Under the pieces are notes generated by a model. The model saw only the letters and a list, made by a program, of their open reading frames with translations. It did no database searches and had not been told where the DNA came from. Shown here one piece after another: positions 8,808 to 16,495 of a DNA stretch of 64,000 nt. Each line of letters begins with the position of its first letter. Within the stretch, counting starts at the first letter, position 1. Source of the stretch: Joyebacterum sp964521425 (GTDB lineage Bacteria; Joyebacterota; Joyebacteria; Joyebacterales; Joyebacteraceae). The translations under genes were made by a program, and so were the position numbers. The DNA lies in the NCBI GenBank assembly GCA_964521425.1, contig CAZFRO010000003.1:102246-166245 (forward strand). The letters run 5' to 3'.

Positions 8808-8888
8808 GATTCAGTGCCCTGCCATTCGCATCGGCGGTGCTGATTGCGTGTGGAGTCTGTATTCCCGGGATGCGAGGCCGGGCAGGAT

Positions 8889-9179
8889 ATGAGCGAGATG
8901 AGCAGTGTTAAAGTCGAAATCTACGGCTCGGAGTACAAGATCAGAGGTGATGCCGCCCCCGAGCACATTCAGGAGATCGCGCACTACGTCGACAGCAAGA
9001 TGCGCGAGGTGACACACGAAACGGCTCTGGGGTCGTCGCTCAAGGTTGCGATCCTGGCCGCCCTGAATATCGCCGGGGAGCTTTTCGGTGAGCGCGATGA
9101 CAGGAACAAGTTGCTGGCACGCGTCGAGGAACGTACTGAGGAGATGGCACGCTCACTCGTGTCCGAGCTGGAGAACTGA
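8889..9179 (+). CDS. zapA: Cell division protein ZapA
   Basis: This 96-aa protein has the ZapA fold. An N-terminal beta-hairpin (VKVEIYGSEYKIRG) is followed by HIQEIAHYVDSKMREV and the alanine-rich ILAALNIAGELF helix, then a charged C-terminal coiled coil. ZapA bundles FtsZ filaments at the Z ring. ATG 8889 is chosen because family members start a few residues before the first strand; upstream SD is weak (GCAGG). An in-frame ATG at 8898 is also possible. The downstream intergenic region holds a structured RNA, matching the zapA-ssrS order of many bacteria. Confidence 0.88.
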   Translation: MSEMSSVKVEIYGSEYKIRGDAAPEHIQEIAHYVDSKMREVTHETALGSSLKVAILAALNIAGELFGERDDRNKLLARVEERTEEMARSLVSELEN

Positions 9180-9189
9180 GCCCTTCGAT

Positions 9190-9405
9190 TGCCTCTACTC
9201 ACCCTTCTCTTAGGGTGAATGCGCCGTCCCCCTAGAGGGACGGCCGATGCCGCCGGTCATCTGTACCGGTGGTCCCCTTCCTCTTCCCGGAGTCCAACGC
9301 TCCGGGTACACGTTTGTCCATTATGCCCTGGCATACACCGGGGCTCTGATGACGTCGGCCGTCCTTGTCCGGAGGCTTCTAGAAGTCCCCCGGATGGACT
9401 GAGTG
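9190..9405 (+). ncRNA. ssrS: Structured RNA downstream of zapA, candidate 6S RNA
   Basis: The 240 bases between zapA and rarA contain far more pairing than a normal spacer. A long-range rod can be drawn with 9238-9247 pairing 9355-9364 (10 bp, perfect), then 9256-9261 with 9348-9353 (6 bp) and 9266-9271 with 9336-9341 (6 bp). An apical hairpin 9286-9292/9300-9306 (7 bp) caps it. A competing local hairpin pairs 9223-9230 with 9237-9244. Position after zapA, length and rod shape suit 6S RNA, which sequesters sigma-70 RNA polymerase. The central bubble could not be confirmed by eye, ends are approximate, and a cis element for rarA is the alternative. Confidence 0.45.
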
Positions 9406-9419
9406 CCGAGGAGTAGCGT

Positions 9420-10748
9420 GTGGAAGCACCCGACACCATGACAAGCAGTCTTTTTCCTTCATCGAGTGTCGAGGCTGCTCCCGTGGGGCTGGCCCGAAGG
9501 CTCAGGCCCACGTGTCTGGATGAATACGTGGGGCAGAAGCAGATCCTCGATGCCGGGAAGCTCCTGAGGAGGGCAATCGAGTCGGATCGGCTCTTCTCGG
9601 TGATCTTCTACGGGCCGCCGGGGATAGGGAAGTCGTCGCTCGGGAATGTGATCGCGAATGCGACCGGCTCCAAACTCGTGTCGATGAACGCAGTCGAGGC
9701 GGGTGTGGCCGATCTCCGGCGTGAGGTGGCGCAGGCAGGCTTACGTGATGGCAAGCGGACGATCCTGTTCATAGACGAGGTTCACAGATTCAACAAGGCC
9801 CAGCAGGATGTTCTCCTCGCTCCACTGGAGGATGACCTGGTCGTGATGATAGGGGCAACGGTTGAGAATCCGTTCTTCTACCTGAACCAGGCCCTGCTGT
9901 CGCGGGTTCAGGTGTTTGAACTCGTGCCGCTCTCCGAGGACGAGATACGGGAGGTCCTGAACCGGGCGCTTAAGGACCACGAGCGAGGTCTCGGCGAATA
10001 CACGGTGGAGATGGCGGACGACGCACTCGAGCACCTCGTGGTGAATTCGCTCGGTGATGCCCGGAAGGCCCTGAGCGCGCTGGAACTGGCTGTGCTCAGC
10101 ACGGCTCCGGACAGGAACGGCGTCATAAGGGTGACCGGGGACGTGGCCATCGAGTGTCTGAGAACGCGGGTGGCGAGGTACGATCGCGATGGCGATTCGC
10201 ACTATGACATCGCATCAGCCTTCATCAAGAGCATAAGGGGTTCGCAGCCGGACGCGGCCCTTCACTGGATGGCGAGAATGATCGCGGGAGGAGAGGATCC
10301 TCGGTTCATCGCGAGGAGGCTCGTTATCTCCGCGGCGGAGGATATCGGTCTCGCGGATCCGGCTGCCCTCGGGATAGCCGTCTCGGCAGCGAGAGCCGCC
10401 GAGATGCTGGGCTTACCTGAAGCGGCATACCCTCTGGCGGAAGCCGTCATCTACCTGGCGACCGCGCCGAAAAGCAGGACGTGCGCCGCGGCGCTTGCGG
10501 CGGCAACCGGAGACGTGGAAGAGGGGCATGTCTCCGCCGTCCCGGAACATCTTAAGAGTGCGGGTTACCGGGGCGCGGGGAGGCTCGGGCGCGGAGAGGG
10601 ATACACGATGCCCGCGTCAGAGGCACAGGGCAGGAAGCAAGTGTACATGGATTTCGACCGGGTCTACTACCGGCCCGGAGAGACAGGGTATGAGAGGGAG
10701 GTCCAGGAGCGTCTCGCATTGTGGGACGGGGTTCGGCCTGAGGACTGA
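9420..10748 (+). CDS. rarA: Replication-associated recombination protein A (AAA+)
   Basis: The 442-aa protein of the RarA/MgsA/WRNIP1 family acts at stalled forks with single-strand binding protein. It shows Walker A GPPGIGKSSLGN (about residues 62-73), Walker B ILFIDEVHRFNKAQQD, sensor-1 GATVENPFFYLN, and the family-specific C-terminal tetramerisation region including SIRGSQPDAALHWMARMI and GEDPRFIARRLVI. The GTG start at 9420 has GAGGAG six bases upstream; ATG 9438 is an alternative. It follows the zapA-linked RNA. Confidence 0.95.
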   Translation: MEAPDTMTSSLFPSSSVEAAPVGLARRLRPTCLDEYVGQKQILDAGKLLRRAIESDRLFSVIFYGPPGIGKSSLGNVIANATGSKLVSMNAVEAGVADLRREVAQAGLRDGKRTILFIDEVHRFNKAQQDVLLAPLEDDLVVMIGATVENPFFYLNQALLSRVQVFELVPLSEDEIREVLNRALKDHERGLGEYTVEMADDALEHLVVNSLGDARKALSALELAVLSTAPDRNGVIRVTGDVAIECLRTRVARYDRDGDSHYDIASAFIKSIRGSQPDAALHWMARMIAGGEDPRFIARRLVISAAEDIGLADPAALGIAVSAARAAEMLGLPEAAYPLAEAVIYLATAPKSRTCAAALAAATGDVEEGHVSAVPEHLKSAGYRGAGRLGRGEGYTMPASEAQGRKQVYMDFDRVYYRPGETGYEREVQERLALWDGVRPED

Positions 10749-10806
10749 GGCAGGAAGGACCACTACCTGTGACCGCAATTACGATAGAGCGGAGGGGTAA
10801 GAGATA

Positions 10807-12369
10807 ATGAATCCAATGGTGACAGCGGTTGCCACGTTCGTGGCAGGAGCTCTTGTTTTTCTGACCGGGTGGTTTGCGCGCAAGCTCGTCGACCGGGGAA
10901 AGGTCGTGAGTGCCGAGGAACTCGCCGAGAAAATCGTTCGCGAGGCTCAGCGCGAGGCCGAGACACAGAAGAAGGCCGCCATCCTTGAGGCGAAGGACGA
11001 GTGGTACAAAGCCAAAGCGAAGTTCGAAGAAGAGACGGCGCAGACCAAGGCCGAGCAGGAGAAACTCCATCGTCAGATGGAGAAGCGCGAAGGCAATCTG
11101 AACAGGAAGAACGAGTTCGTCGAGAAGAAAGAGAGCGAGGTTGAGCAGAGGGAAACGGCAGTCTCCGAGAAGGAAGGCGCGATCGAACAGCGATCCGAGA
11201 AGCTCTCGGGACTGATAGAGGAACAGAATGAGCGGCTTGAGCGAATCGCGGGGATGAACCGTGACGATGCCAAGAAACTCCTGACAAAAAACATGGAGAG
11301 TGACGCGCGGCTCGAGGCGGCTCGGTTGATCAAGAACATACGAGACGACGCCAGGCACCAGGGCGAGAAGGCTGCGAAGGAGATTCTCACGCTGGCCATA
11401 CAGCGATGTGCGGCGGACCATGTTGTGGAGTCGACGGTCTCCGTCGTCAATCTCCCGAGTGATGAGATGAAGGGTCGCATCATCGGCCGCGAGGGACGCA
11501 ATATCAGGGCCTTCGAGACAGCGACGGGCATCGATGTCATCGTCGACGACACACCGGAGGCCGTGATCCTGTCCGGCTTCGATCCTGTCCGTCGCGAGGT
11601 TGCCCGCATCGCTCTCGAGAAGCTGATCACCGACGGACGCATCCATCCCGGGCGTATCGAGGAGGTAGTCGAGAAGGTCGCCAAGGAACTCGACGTGCAG
11701 ATCGTGGAGTTCGGTGAGGAGGCTGCGCTCGACGTCGGCATTCACGATCTCAAGCCGGAGATAGTGAAGCTCCTTGGCCGCCTGAGGTACCGCACAAGCT
11801 ATGGGCAGAACGTGCTGCAGCACTCGAAGGAGGTGGCATATCTCTGTAGTCTCATGGCGGGTGAACTCGGTTTCGACGTGACCACTGCCAAGAGGGCGGG
11901 ACTGCTTCATGACATCGGCAAGGCCGTCGATCAGTCCATGGAAGGAACACACGCTGCACTAGGTGCGGAACTCGCTCATCGCTACGGGGAGGATGACATC
12001 GTCGTGAATGCGATCGAGTCGCATCACGAAGACGTCGAACCGACCTCGACCATAGCCGTTCTCGTTCAGGCCGGTGACGCCATATCCGGCGCACGGCCCG
12101 GCGCGAGGCGCGAGACTCTGGAGACCTACATCAAGAGGCTCGAGAAGCTCGAGGCGATCGCAGATTCCTTCCAGGGCGTCGAGAAGTCGTTCGCCATCCA
12201 GGCCGGCCGCGAAATCAGGATTATGGTCCAGCACAAGAAGATCGACGATGCGCGTGCCGAGGTTCTCGCATCGGCGGTTGCCAGGAAAATCGAGGCCGAG
12301 CTCAAGTACCCGGGGCAGATCAAGGTCGTTGTCCTGAGGGAGATGCGAGCGGTCAACTACGCCAAGTAA
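10807..12369 (+). CDS. rny: Ribonuclease Y
   Basis: This 520-aa membrane-anchored endoribonuclease starts bulk mRNA decay in many bacteria lacking RNase E. Layout: one N-terminal membrane helix (about 5-23), a long charged coiled coil (about 35-190), a KH RNA-binding domain with MKGRIIGREGRNIRAFE, then an HD domain with HSKEVAYL and catalytic LLHDIGKAVD, and a C-terminal RNase Y domain. The length is typical. It starts at ATG 10807, after GGAGGGG about a dozen bases upstream. The next gene is the YmdB-type phosphodiesterase, as in Bacillus. Confidence 0.97.
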   Translation: MNPMVTAVATFVAGALVFLTGWFARKLVDRGKVVSAEELAEKIVREAQREAETQKKAAILEAKDEWYKAKAKFEEETAQTKAEQEKLHRQMEKREGNLNRKNEFVEKKESEVEQRETAVSEKEGAIEQRSEKLSGLIEEQNERLERIAGMNRDDAKKLLTKNMESDARLEAARLIKNIRDDARHQGEKAAKEILTLAIQRCAADHVVESTVSVVNLPSDEMKGRIIGREGRNIRAFETATGIDVIVDDTPEAVILSGFDPVRREVARIALEKLITDGRIHPGRIEEVVEKVAKELDVQIVEFGEEAALDVGIHDLKPEIVKLLGRLRYRTSYGQNVLQHSKEVAYLCSLMAGELGFDVTTAKRAGLLHDIGKAVDQSMEGTHAALGAELAHRYGEDDIVVNAIESHHEDVEPTSTIAVLVQAGDAISGARPGARRETLETYIKRLEKLEAIADSFQGVEKSFAIQAGREIRIMVQHKKIDDARAEVLASAVARKIEAELKYPGQIKVVVLREMRAVNYAK

Positions 12370-12390
12370 TTCCGGGAGAGGAACTGGATC

Positions 12391-13170
12391 TTGAAGATTC
12401 TGTTCGCAGCTGATGTCATAGGCAAGCCCGGTCGAACCGCCTTGATGGCCCTTCTGCCTGAACTCGTGCGTGAGCACGGAGTGGATTTCACGATCGTGAA
12501 CGGGGAGAACGCGGCCGGAGGGATCGGGATCACCGAGAAGACGGCTGCCGACATCTTCAAGGCGGGCGCCGATGTCATCACAGGTGGAAACCACACGTGG
12601 CACAAGCGCGACGCCATTCCGTTTCTGGAGGCTGAGGATCGGGTCCTGAGGCCCGCCAACTATCCACCGGGAGTGCCCGGTCGAGGGCACGGCCTGTTCG
12701 AGACGCGTGGAGGAATCCCAGTGGGTGTCGTGAACCTGCAGGGGCGCATCTTCATGCAGGGCATTGACTGCCCGTTCCGTGTCGGGTCGGAGCTCGTAGA
12801 CAGACTCAGACGCGATGCTACGGTTGTCGTGGTCGACATACATGCTGAGGCAACAGCGGAGAAGCTGGCGCTCGGATGGCATCTGGCCCGGCGGGCCACG
12901 GCCGTACTCGGCACGCACACTCATGTCCAGACAGCGGATGAGCGAATCCTTGAGGGGCACACTGCCTACATCACTGATGTAGGGATGACAGGACCCGTAG
13001 ATTCCGTCATAGGTGTGAGGAAGGAACTCTCGATCGCCCGGTTCCTGACACAGATTCCGCAGAGGTTCGAGGTCGCCGGTGGGGATGTGGAGCTGAACGG
13101 GGTGGTGATCGACGCGGACGAGGCCACAGGGGCCGCACGCGAGATCAAGCGTATCGTCGCACGCTACTAG
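12391..13170 (+). CDS. YmdB-like metallophosphoesterase
   Basis: This 259-aa protein belongs to the TIGR00282/YmdB family of dinuclear-metal phosphodiesterases, which hydrolyse 2',3'-cyclic nucleotides and, in Bacillus, influence RNase Y-linked behaviour. Visible metal-site motifs are ADVIGKPGR, NGENAAGGIGIT, GGNHTWHKRD, HAEATAEK and GTHTHVQTAD, with the closing TDVGMTGPVDSVIG. Start TTG 12391 follows GAGAGGA. It lies 21 bases after rny on the same strand, a conserved pairing that supports a role in RNA turnover or signalling. Confidence 0.9.
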   Translation: MKILFAADVIGKPGRTALMALLPELVREHGVDFTIVNGENAAGGIGITEKTAADIFKAGADVITGGNHTWHKRDAIPFLEAEDRVLRPANYPPGVPGRGHGLFETRGGIPVGVVNLQGRIFMQGIDCPFRVGSELVDRLRRDATVVVVDIHAEATAEKLALGWHLARRATAVLGTHTHVQTADERILEGHTAYITDVGMTGPVDSVIGVRKELSIARFLTQIPQRFEVAGGDVELNGVVIDADEATGAAREIKRIVARY

Positions 13171-13180
13171 GATCATACTC

Positions 13181-14101
13181 ATGCGGTGCCGCACGGCGCC
13201 GGCGGGGGGGCTATTGGAAACGAGGGTCCTCAAGGGAAAGCCAGTTGCCGCTCTGATACGTGAAGAGGTGAGCACGGCCTCGGCGGCGCTCAGAGATCGT
13301 GGCGTTGTTCCCACGCTCGCAATCATGCAGGTTGGGGACGACCCGTCCTCGAAGATCTACTCGTCGAGCATCCAGAAGGCCGGAGGCAAGCTCGGGATTG
13401 ATGTCGTTCTGTCCACGCTTCCCGCCTCGAGTTCGGTGGCGGACGTGACCGAGCGGATCGCGGCTCTGGGTGCCGACCCCTCCATTCACGGCATTATCGT
13501 TCTGGAGCCTCTTCCTCAGGGGATTCCGAGCGACGTTCTGGAGGAGATACCGCCCGCGAAGGACGTGGATGGGGCCACGGCGCTGAGTCTGGGACTCATC
13601 GTCGCCGGACGGCCCGCCTATGCGCCGTGTACGGCACAGGCGGTTGTGGAGATGCTCGTTCGGTCCGGGATCGAGATCAGTGGCCGGCACGTTGTCATCG
13701 TCGGCAGAAGTCCCGTAGTCGGCCGCCCCCTTGCGAACATGCTTCTGAGGAAGGCCGACAACGCGAATGCGACCGTCACGGTCTGCCATACGCGGACGCG
13801 TGATCTCTCGGCTCACACGGTGACTGCGGATATCCTGGTTGCAGCGATGGGAGTCCCCGAGGCGATCCGTGGAGAGATGCTGGCGAATGGAGTCGTCATC
13901 ATCGATGTGGGAGTGAACCGCATCGACGATCCATCGTCGGAGCGAGGATACAGAGTCGTCGGAGATGTGGCGTACGACGAGGCGCTCGGTATCGCCGCCG
14001 CCATTACCCCTGTTCCCGGCGGCGTTGGAACTCTTACAACGTCCCTTCTGCTCCTGAATACCATTGACGCCGCGACCAAGGCCGGTGTCAGAGCCCCCTA
14101 G
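13181..14101 (+). CDS. folD: FolD family methylene-THF dehydrogenase, cyclohydrolase residues altered
   Basis: FolD normally oxidises 5,10-methylene-THF with NADP+ and hydrolyses the product to 10-formyl-THF. The 306-aa protein shows KDVDG, GRSPVVGRPLANMLL (Rossmann), VIDVGVNR and TPVPGGVGTLTT. Tyr60 of the active site is kept. The catalytic Lys of the Y-x-x-x-K motif (human K56) is Ile64 (YSSSIQKA), and the conserved Gln of VQLPLP (human Q100) is Leu108 (IIVLEPLP). In characterised enzymes the Lys is essential for cyclohydrolase, so this copy may be dehydrogenase-only. ATG 13181 has AGGAT upstream; TTG 13214, behind GGGGGG, gives a more family-like N-terminus. Confidence 0.9.
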   Translation: MRCRTAPAGGLLETRVLKGKPVAALIREEVSTASAALRDRGVVPTLAIMQVGDDPSSKIYSSSIQKAGGKLGIDVVLSTLPASSSVADVTERIAALGADPSIHGIIVLEPLPQGIPSDVLEEIPPAKDVDGATALSLGLIVAGRPAYAPCTAQAVVEMLVRSGIEISGRHVVIVGRSPVVGRPLANMLLRKADNANATVTVCHTRTRDLSAHTVTADILVAAMGVPEAIRGEMLANGVVIIDVGVNRIDDPSSERGYRVVGDVAYDEALGIAAAITPVPGGVGTLTTSLLLLNTIDAATKAGVRAP

Positions 14102-14113
14102 AGGTTCCCCGTT

Positions 14114-15355
14114 ATGGAGATGGGTTTGGATGATCGGCAGGAGAACAGGATTCTCACCGTAAGTCAGGTGACGGTGATGGTGAAGTCCGTGCTCGAGTCG
14201 TCTCTCACCCTCTTCTGGGTGGAAGGCGAGGTATCCAACTTCGTTCACCACAGCTCCGGGCACATGTACTTCACTCTCAAAGACGCGGGCAGTCAGCTCT
14301 CGTCGATCATGTTCAAGTACAAGAACGCGAGATTGTCTTTCGTTCCTGAAAACGGGATGAAGGTCGTTGCCTGGGGCGGCATCAAGGTCTACGAGCCCGC
14401 CGGCAGATACCAGTTGTATGTCGAGGAGATGAGGCCGGCAGGCATCGGTGCGCTCGCGGCCGCCTATGAGAAGCTGAAGCGCAAGCTTGAGGATGAAGGG
14501 CTCTTCGACAGCGAGAGCAAGAAGCCGCTGCCGGAGTTTCCGCGAACTGTGGCTGTTATCACATCTCCGACCGGCGCCGCCGTGCGAGATGTGATCCGCG
14601 TCGTTCGGGCGCGGTATCCGCTGACACGTCTGGTCGTCGTGCCCACTCGTGTTCAGGGCGCCGATGCCGTTCCTGAGATCGTTGCGGCCATCGAGGCCGT
14701 CGATACGTGGGGTGAAGCAGACGTGATCATCGTCGGGAGGGGAGGGGGGTCGCTCGAGGACCTCTGGTCCTTCAACGACGAATCGGTCGCGCGCGCCATC
14801 TTCGCGTCGAGGACGCCGATCATATCGGCCGTTGGGCACGAGGTGGACTTCACGATCAGCGATTTCGTGGCGGACGCGCGTGCGGCAACGCCCTCTCATG
14901 CCGGAGAGATGGTGGTTCGTGACCGCGGCGATCTCGTGCGCGAGATCGAGCGATTCCGGGTCAGGCTTGTAGCTGGCTCTGAGTCCACGATGGCGAGGCT
15001 CTCAGAGAGGTTGAGGTTGCTCGAGACCGCCTATGGGTTCAGACTACCGACAGCTCTCGTTGAGCGGCTGTCGCAGAGCGTTGACGATCTCGCGAGACGG
15101 GTGCAGGCGGCTCAAGCTGTTTATCTGGAGCGCGCGACAGGGAGGCTCGATCATCTGATGACCGGTCTCAGATTGTCGGATCCGACGCGCATAATGGCGC
15201 GAGGCTACGCCGCCGTAGGAGTGTTGCCGTCGCTTGAGCCCGTACGCTCCGTGGACGATGTCCAGACTGGTGCGGGTGTGAGAGTGACATTGGCTGACGG
15301 TTGTTTTGACGGTACAGTGGGTGAGGTGACACGGAGGCGGGGGAGGAAAAGGTGA
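14114..15355 (+). CDS. xseA: Exodeoxyribonuclease VII large subunit
   Basis: This 413-aa catalytic subunit of ExoVII degrades single-stranded DNA in mismatch repair and recombination. An N-terminal OB fold (ESSLTLFWVEGEVSNF, GHMYFTLKD) is followed by the catalytic domain with RTVAVITSPTGAAVRDV, IIVGRGGGSLEDLW, FNDE and SAVGHEVDFTISDFVAD, then helices and a short C-terminal segment. It is slightly shorter than E. coli XseA in the coiled-coil part. The start is ATG 14114. Its TGA overlaps the GTG start of xseB. Confidence 0.95.
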   Translation: MEMGLDDRQENRILTVSQVTVMVKSVLESSLTLFWVEGEVSNFVHHSSGHMYFTLKDAGSQLSSIMFKYKNARLSFVPENGMKVVAWGGIKVYEPAGRYQLYVEEMRPAGIGALAAAYEKLKRKLEDEGLFDSESKKPLPEFPRTVAVITSPTGAAVRDVIRVVRARYPLTRLVVVPTRVQGADAVPEIVAAIEAVDTWGEADVIIVGRGGGSLEDLWSFNDESVARAIFASRTPIISAVGHEVDFTISDFVADARAATPSHAGEMVVRDRGDLVREIERFRVRLVAGSESTMARLSERLRLLETAYGFRLPTALVERLSQSVDDLARRVQAAQAVYLERATGRLDHLMTGLRLSDPTRIMARGYAAVGVLPSLEPVRSVDDVQTGAGVRVTLADGCFDGTVGEVTRRRGRKR

Positions 15356-15591
15356 GCAAGACGAAACCGATCTTTGAGGGTGAGCTGGAACGGCTCGAGA
15401 AGCTCGTGGATAGACTGGAGAATGGGGAACTCGGACTCGAGGAGTCGCTCAAGGCGTTCGAGGAAGGGACGAAGCTCGCGAAGTCCCTCACGAAGATTCT
15501 GGACGAGGCACAGATGAGAGTGCAGAAGCTGAGTGGCGATGGGCAGGGTGAGTTCCGGCTGGATGACTTCGGAGATGATGCGGAGGAGTAG
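15352..15591 (+). CDS. xseB: Exodeoxyribonuclease VII small subunit
   Basis: This 79-aa helical protein binds XseA. The family pattern FEGELERLEKLVDRLENGE then LGLEESLKAFEEGTKL is clear. It starts at GTG 15352, overlapping the xseA stop by four bases, so expression is coupled. The acidic tail is normal for the family. The next gene starts two bases after its stop. Confidence 0.93.
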   Translation: MSKTKPIFEGELERLEKLVDRLENGELGLEESLKAFEEGTKLAKSLTKILDEAQMRVQKLSGDGQGEFRLDDFGDDAEE

Positions 15592-15592
15592 C

Positions 15593-16480
15593 GTGCAGGG
15601 GTCTCTCAGTTCATACATGGCGGAGAAACGCGAGATCGTGGAGGACGCCCTCGAGCGCTTTCTCCCCGGGCCTGGAGGTCAGTACTCGCGCCTCACGGAG
15701 GCGATGCGCTACAGCGTCTTCTCCGGGGGAAAGAGACTGAGGCCGATTCTCGCAATCGCCGCCTTCGAGATCGCGGGTGGAGAGGGGGATGAGGTGCTTG
15801 CTCCCGCCTGTGCCACGGAGCTCATACACACATATTCGCTCGTTCACGATGACCTGCCTGCGATGGATGATGACGAACTGAGGCGAGGCCGGCTGACCTG
15901 TCACAGGAAATTCGATGACGCCTTGGCCATCCTCGCCGGTGACGCCCTCCTGACGCTGGCATTCGAGATAGTGGCCCTCGATACGGCTCTTCCCCCGGAA
16001 CGTGTCGGGACGATAGTGAGGGAACTGGCCGGCGCCAACGGTCACGACGGGATGCTCGGTGGACAGGCAGCCGACATAGCCATGGAAGGGGAGCTTCCGG
16101 ACATCGGCGCGATCGAGTACATTCACGGACACAAGACGGGCGCGCCTCTTGCGGCGGCCGTCAGGGTGGGCGCCATGGCAGCCGGCGCGGGTAGCGTCGA
16201 TCTGGAGCGTCTGACGGCGTACGGGGAGCGCATAGGCCTGGCTTTCCAGATTGCTGATGATCTGCTCGATGAGACAGGGTCCGCGAGTGAGATGGGGAAG
16301 GCCGTCGGCAAGGATCGGGATCGCGGCAAGATGACCTATCCGGCAGTAGTTGGAGCCGAGTCGGCGGCGCTCCGCGCTCAGGAGCTTGTGGACGACGCGA
16401 TAGGATCGCTCGAAGCGTATGGCGAGCGGGCGTCGGTGCTCACTGGGATCGCACATTTCATAGTCGACCGTCGCAACTGA
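15593..16480 (+). CDS. ispA: Polyprenyl (farnesyl/geranylgeranyl) diphosphate synthase
   Basis: The 295-aa trans-prenyltransferase condenses IPP onto allylic diphosphates to make C15-C20 prenyl diphosphates. The first aspartate-rich motif is HDDLPAMDDD in the LVHDDLPAMDDDELRRG region and the second is FQIADDLLDETG; GGKRLRP for diphosphate binding is near residue 40. The pattern matches IspA/CrtE type. GTG 15593 is preferred because GGAGG lies six bases before it; open frame further left overlaps xseB. The order xseA-xseB-ispA-dxs is conserved in many bacteria. Product chain length cannot be fixed from sequence. Confidence 0.92.
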   Translation: MQGSLSSYMAEKREIVEDALERFLPGPGGQYSRLTEAMRYSVFSGGKRLRPILAIAAFEIAGGEGDEVLAPACATELIHTYSLVHDDLPAMDDDELRRGRLTCHRKFDDALAILAGDALLTLAFEIVALDTALPPERVGTIVRELAGANGHDGMLGGQAADIAMEGELPDIGAIEYIHGHKTGAPLAAAVRVGAMAAGAGSVDLERLTAYGERIGLAFQIADDLLDETGSASEMGKAVGKDRDRGKMTYPAVVGAESAALRAQELVDDAIGSLEAYGERASVLTGIAHFIVDRRN

Positions 16481-16495
16481 CAACTTAGGCACTGG

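Noticed and set aside
10552..11952. 466-codon minus-strand frame opposite rarA and rny, with Leu-rich segments
   Set aside because: Shadow of the rny coiled coil (Glu/Lys codons read as Leu/Phe in antisense); no SD or domain.
13211..14899. 562-codon minus-strand frame opposite folD and xseA
   Set aside because: Both plus-strand genes are unmistakable; this is the usual long antisense shadow in high-GC DNA, rich in Arg, His and Asp with no motifs.
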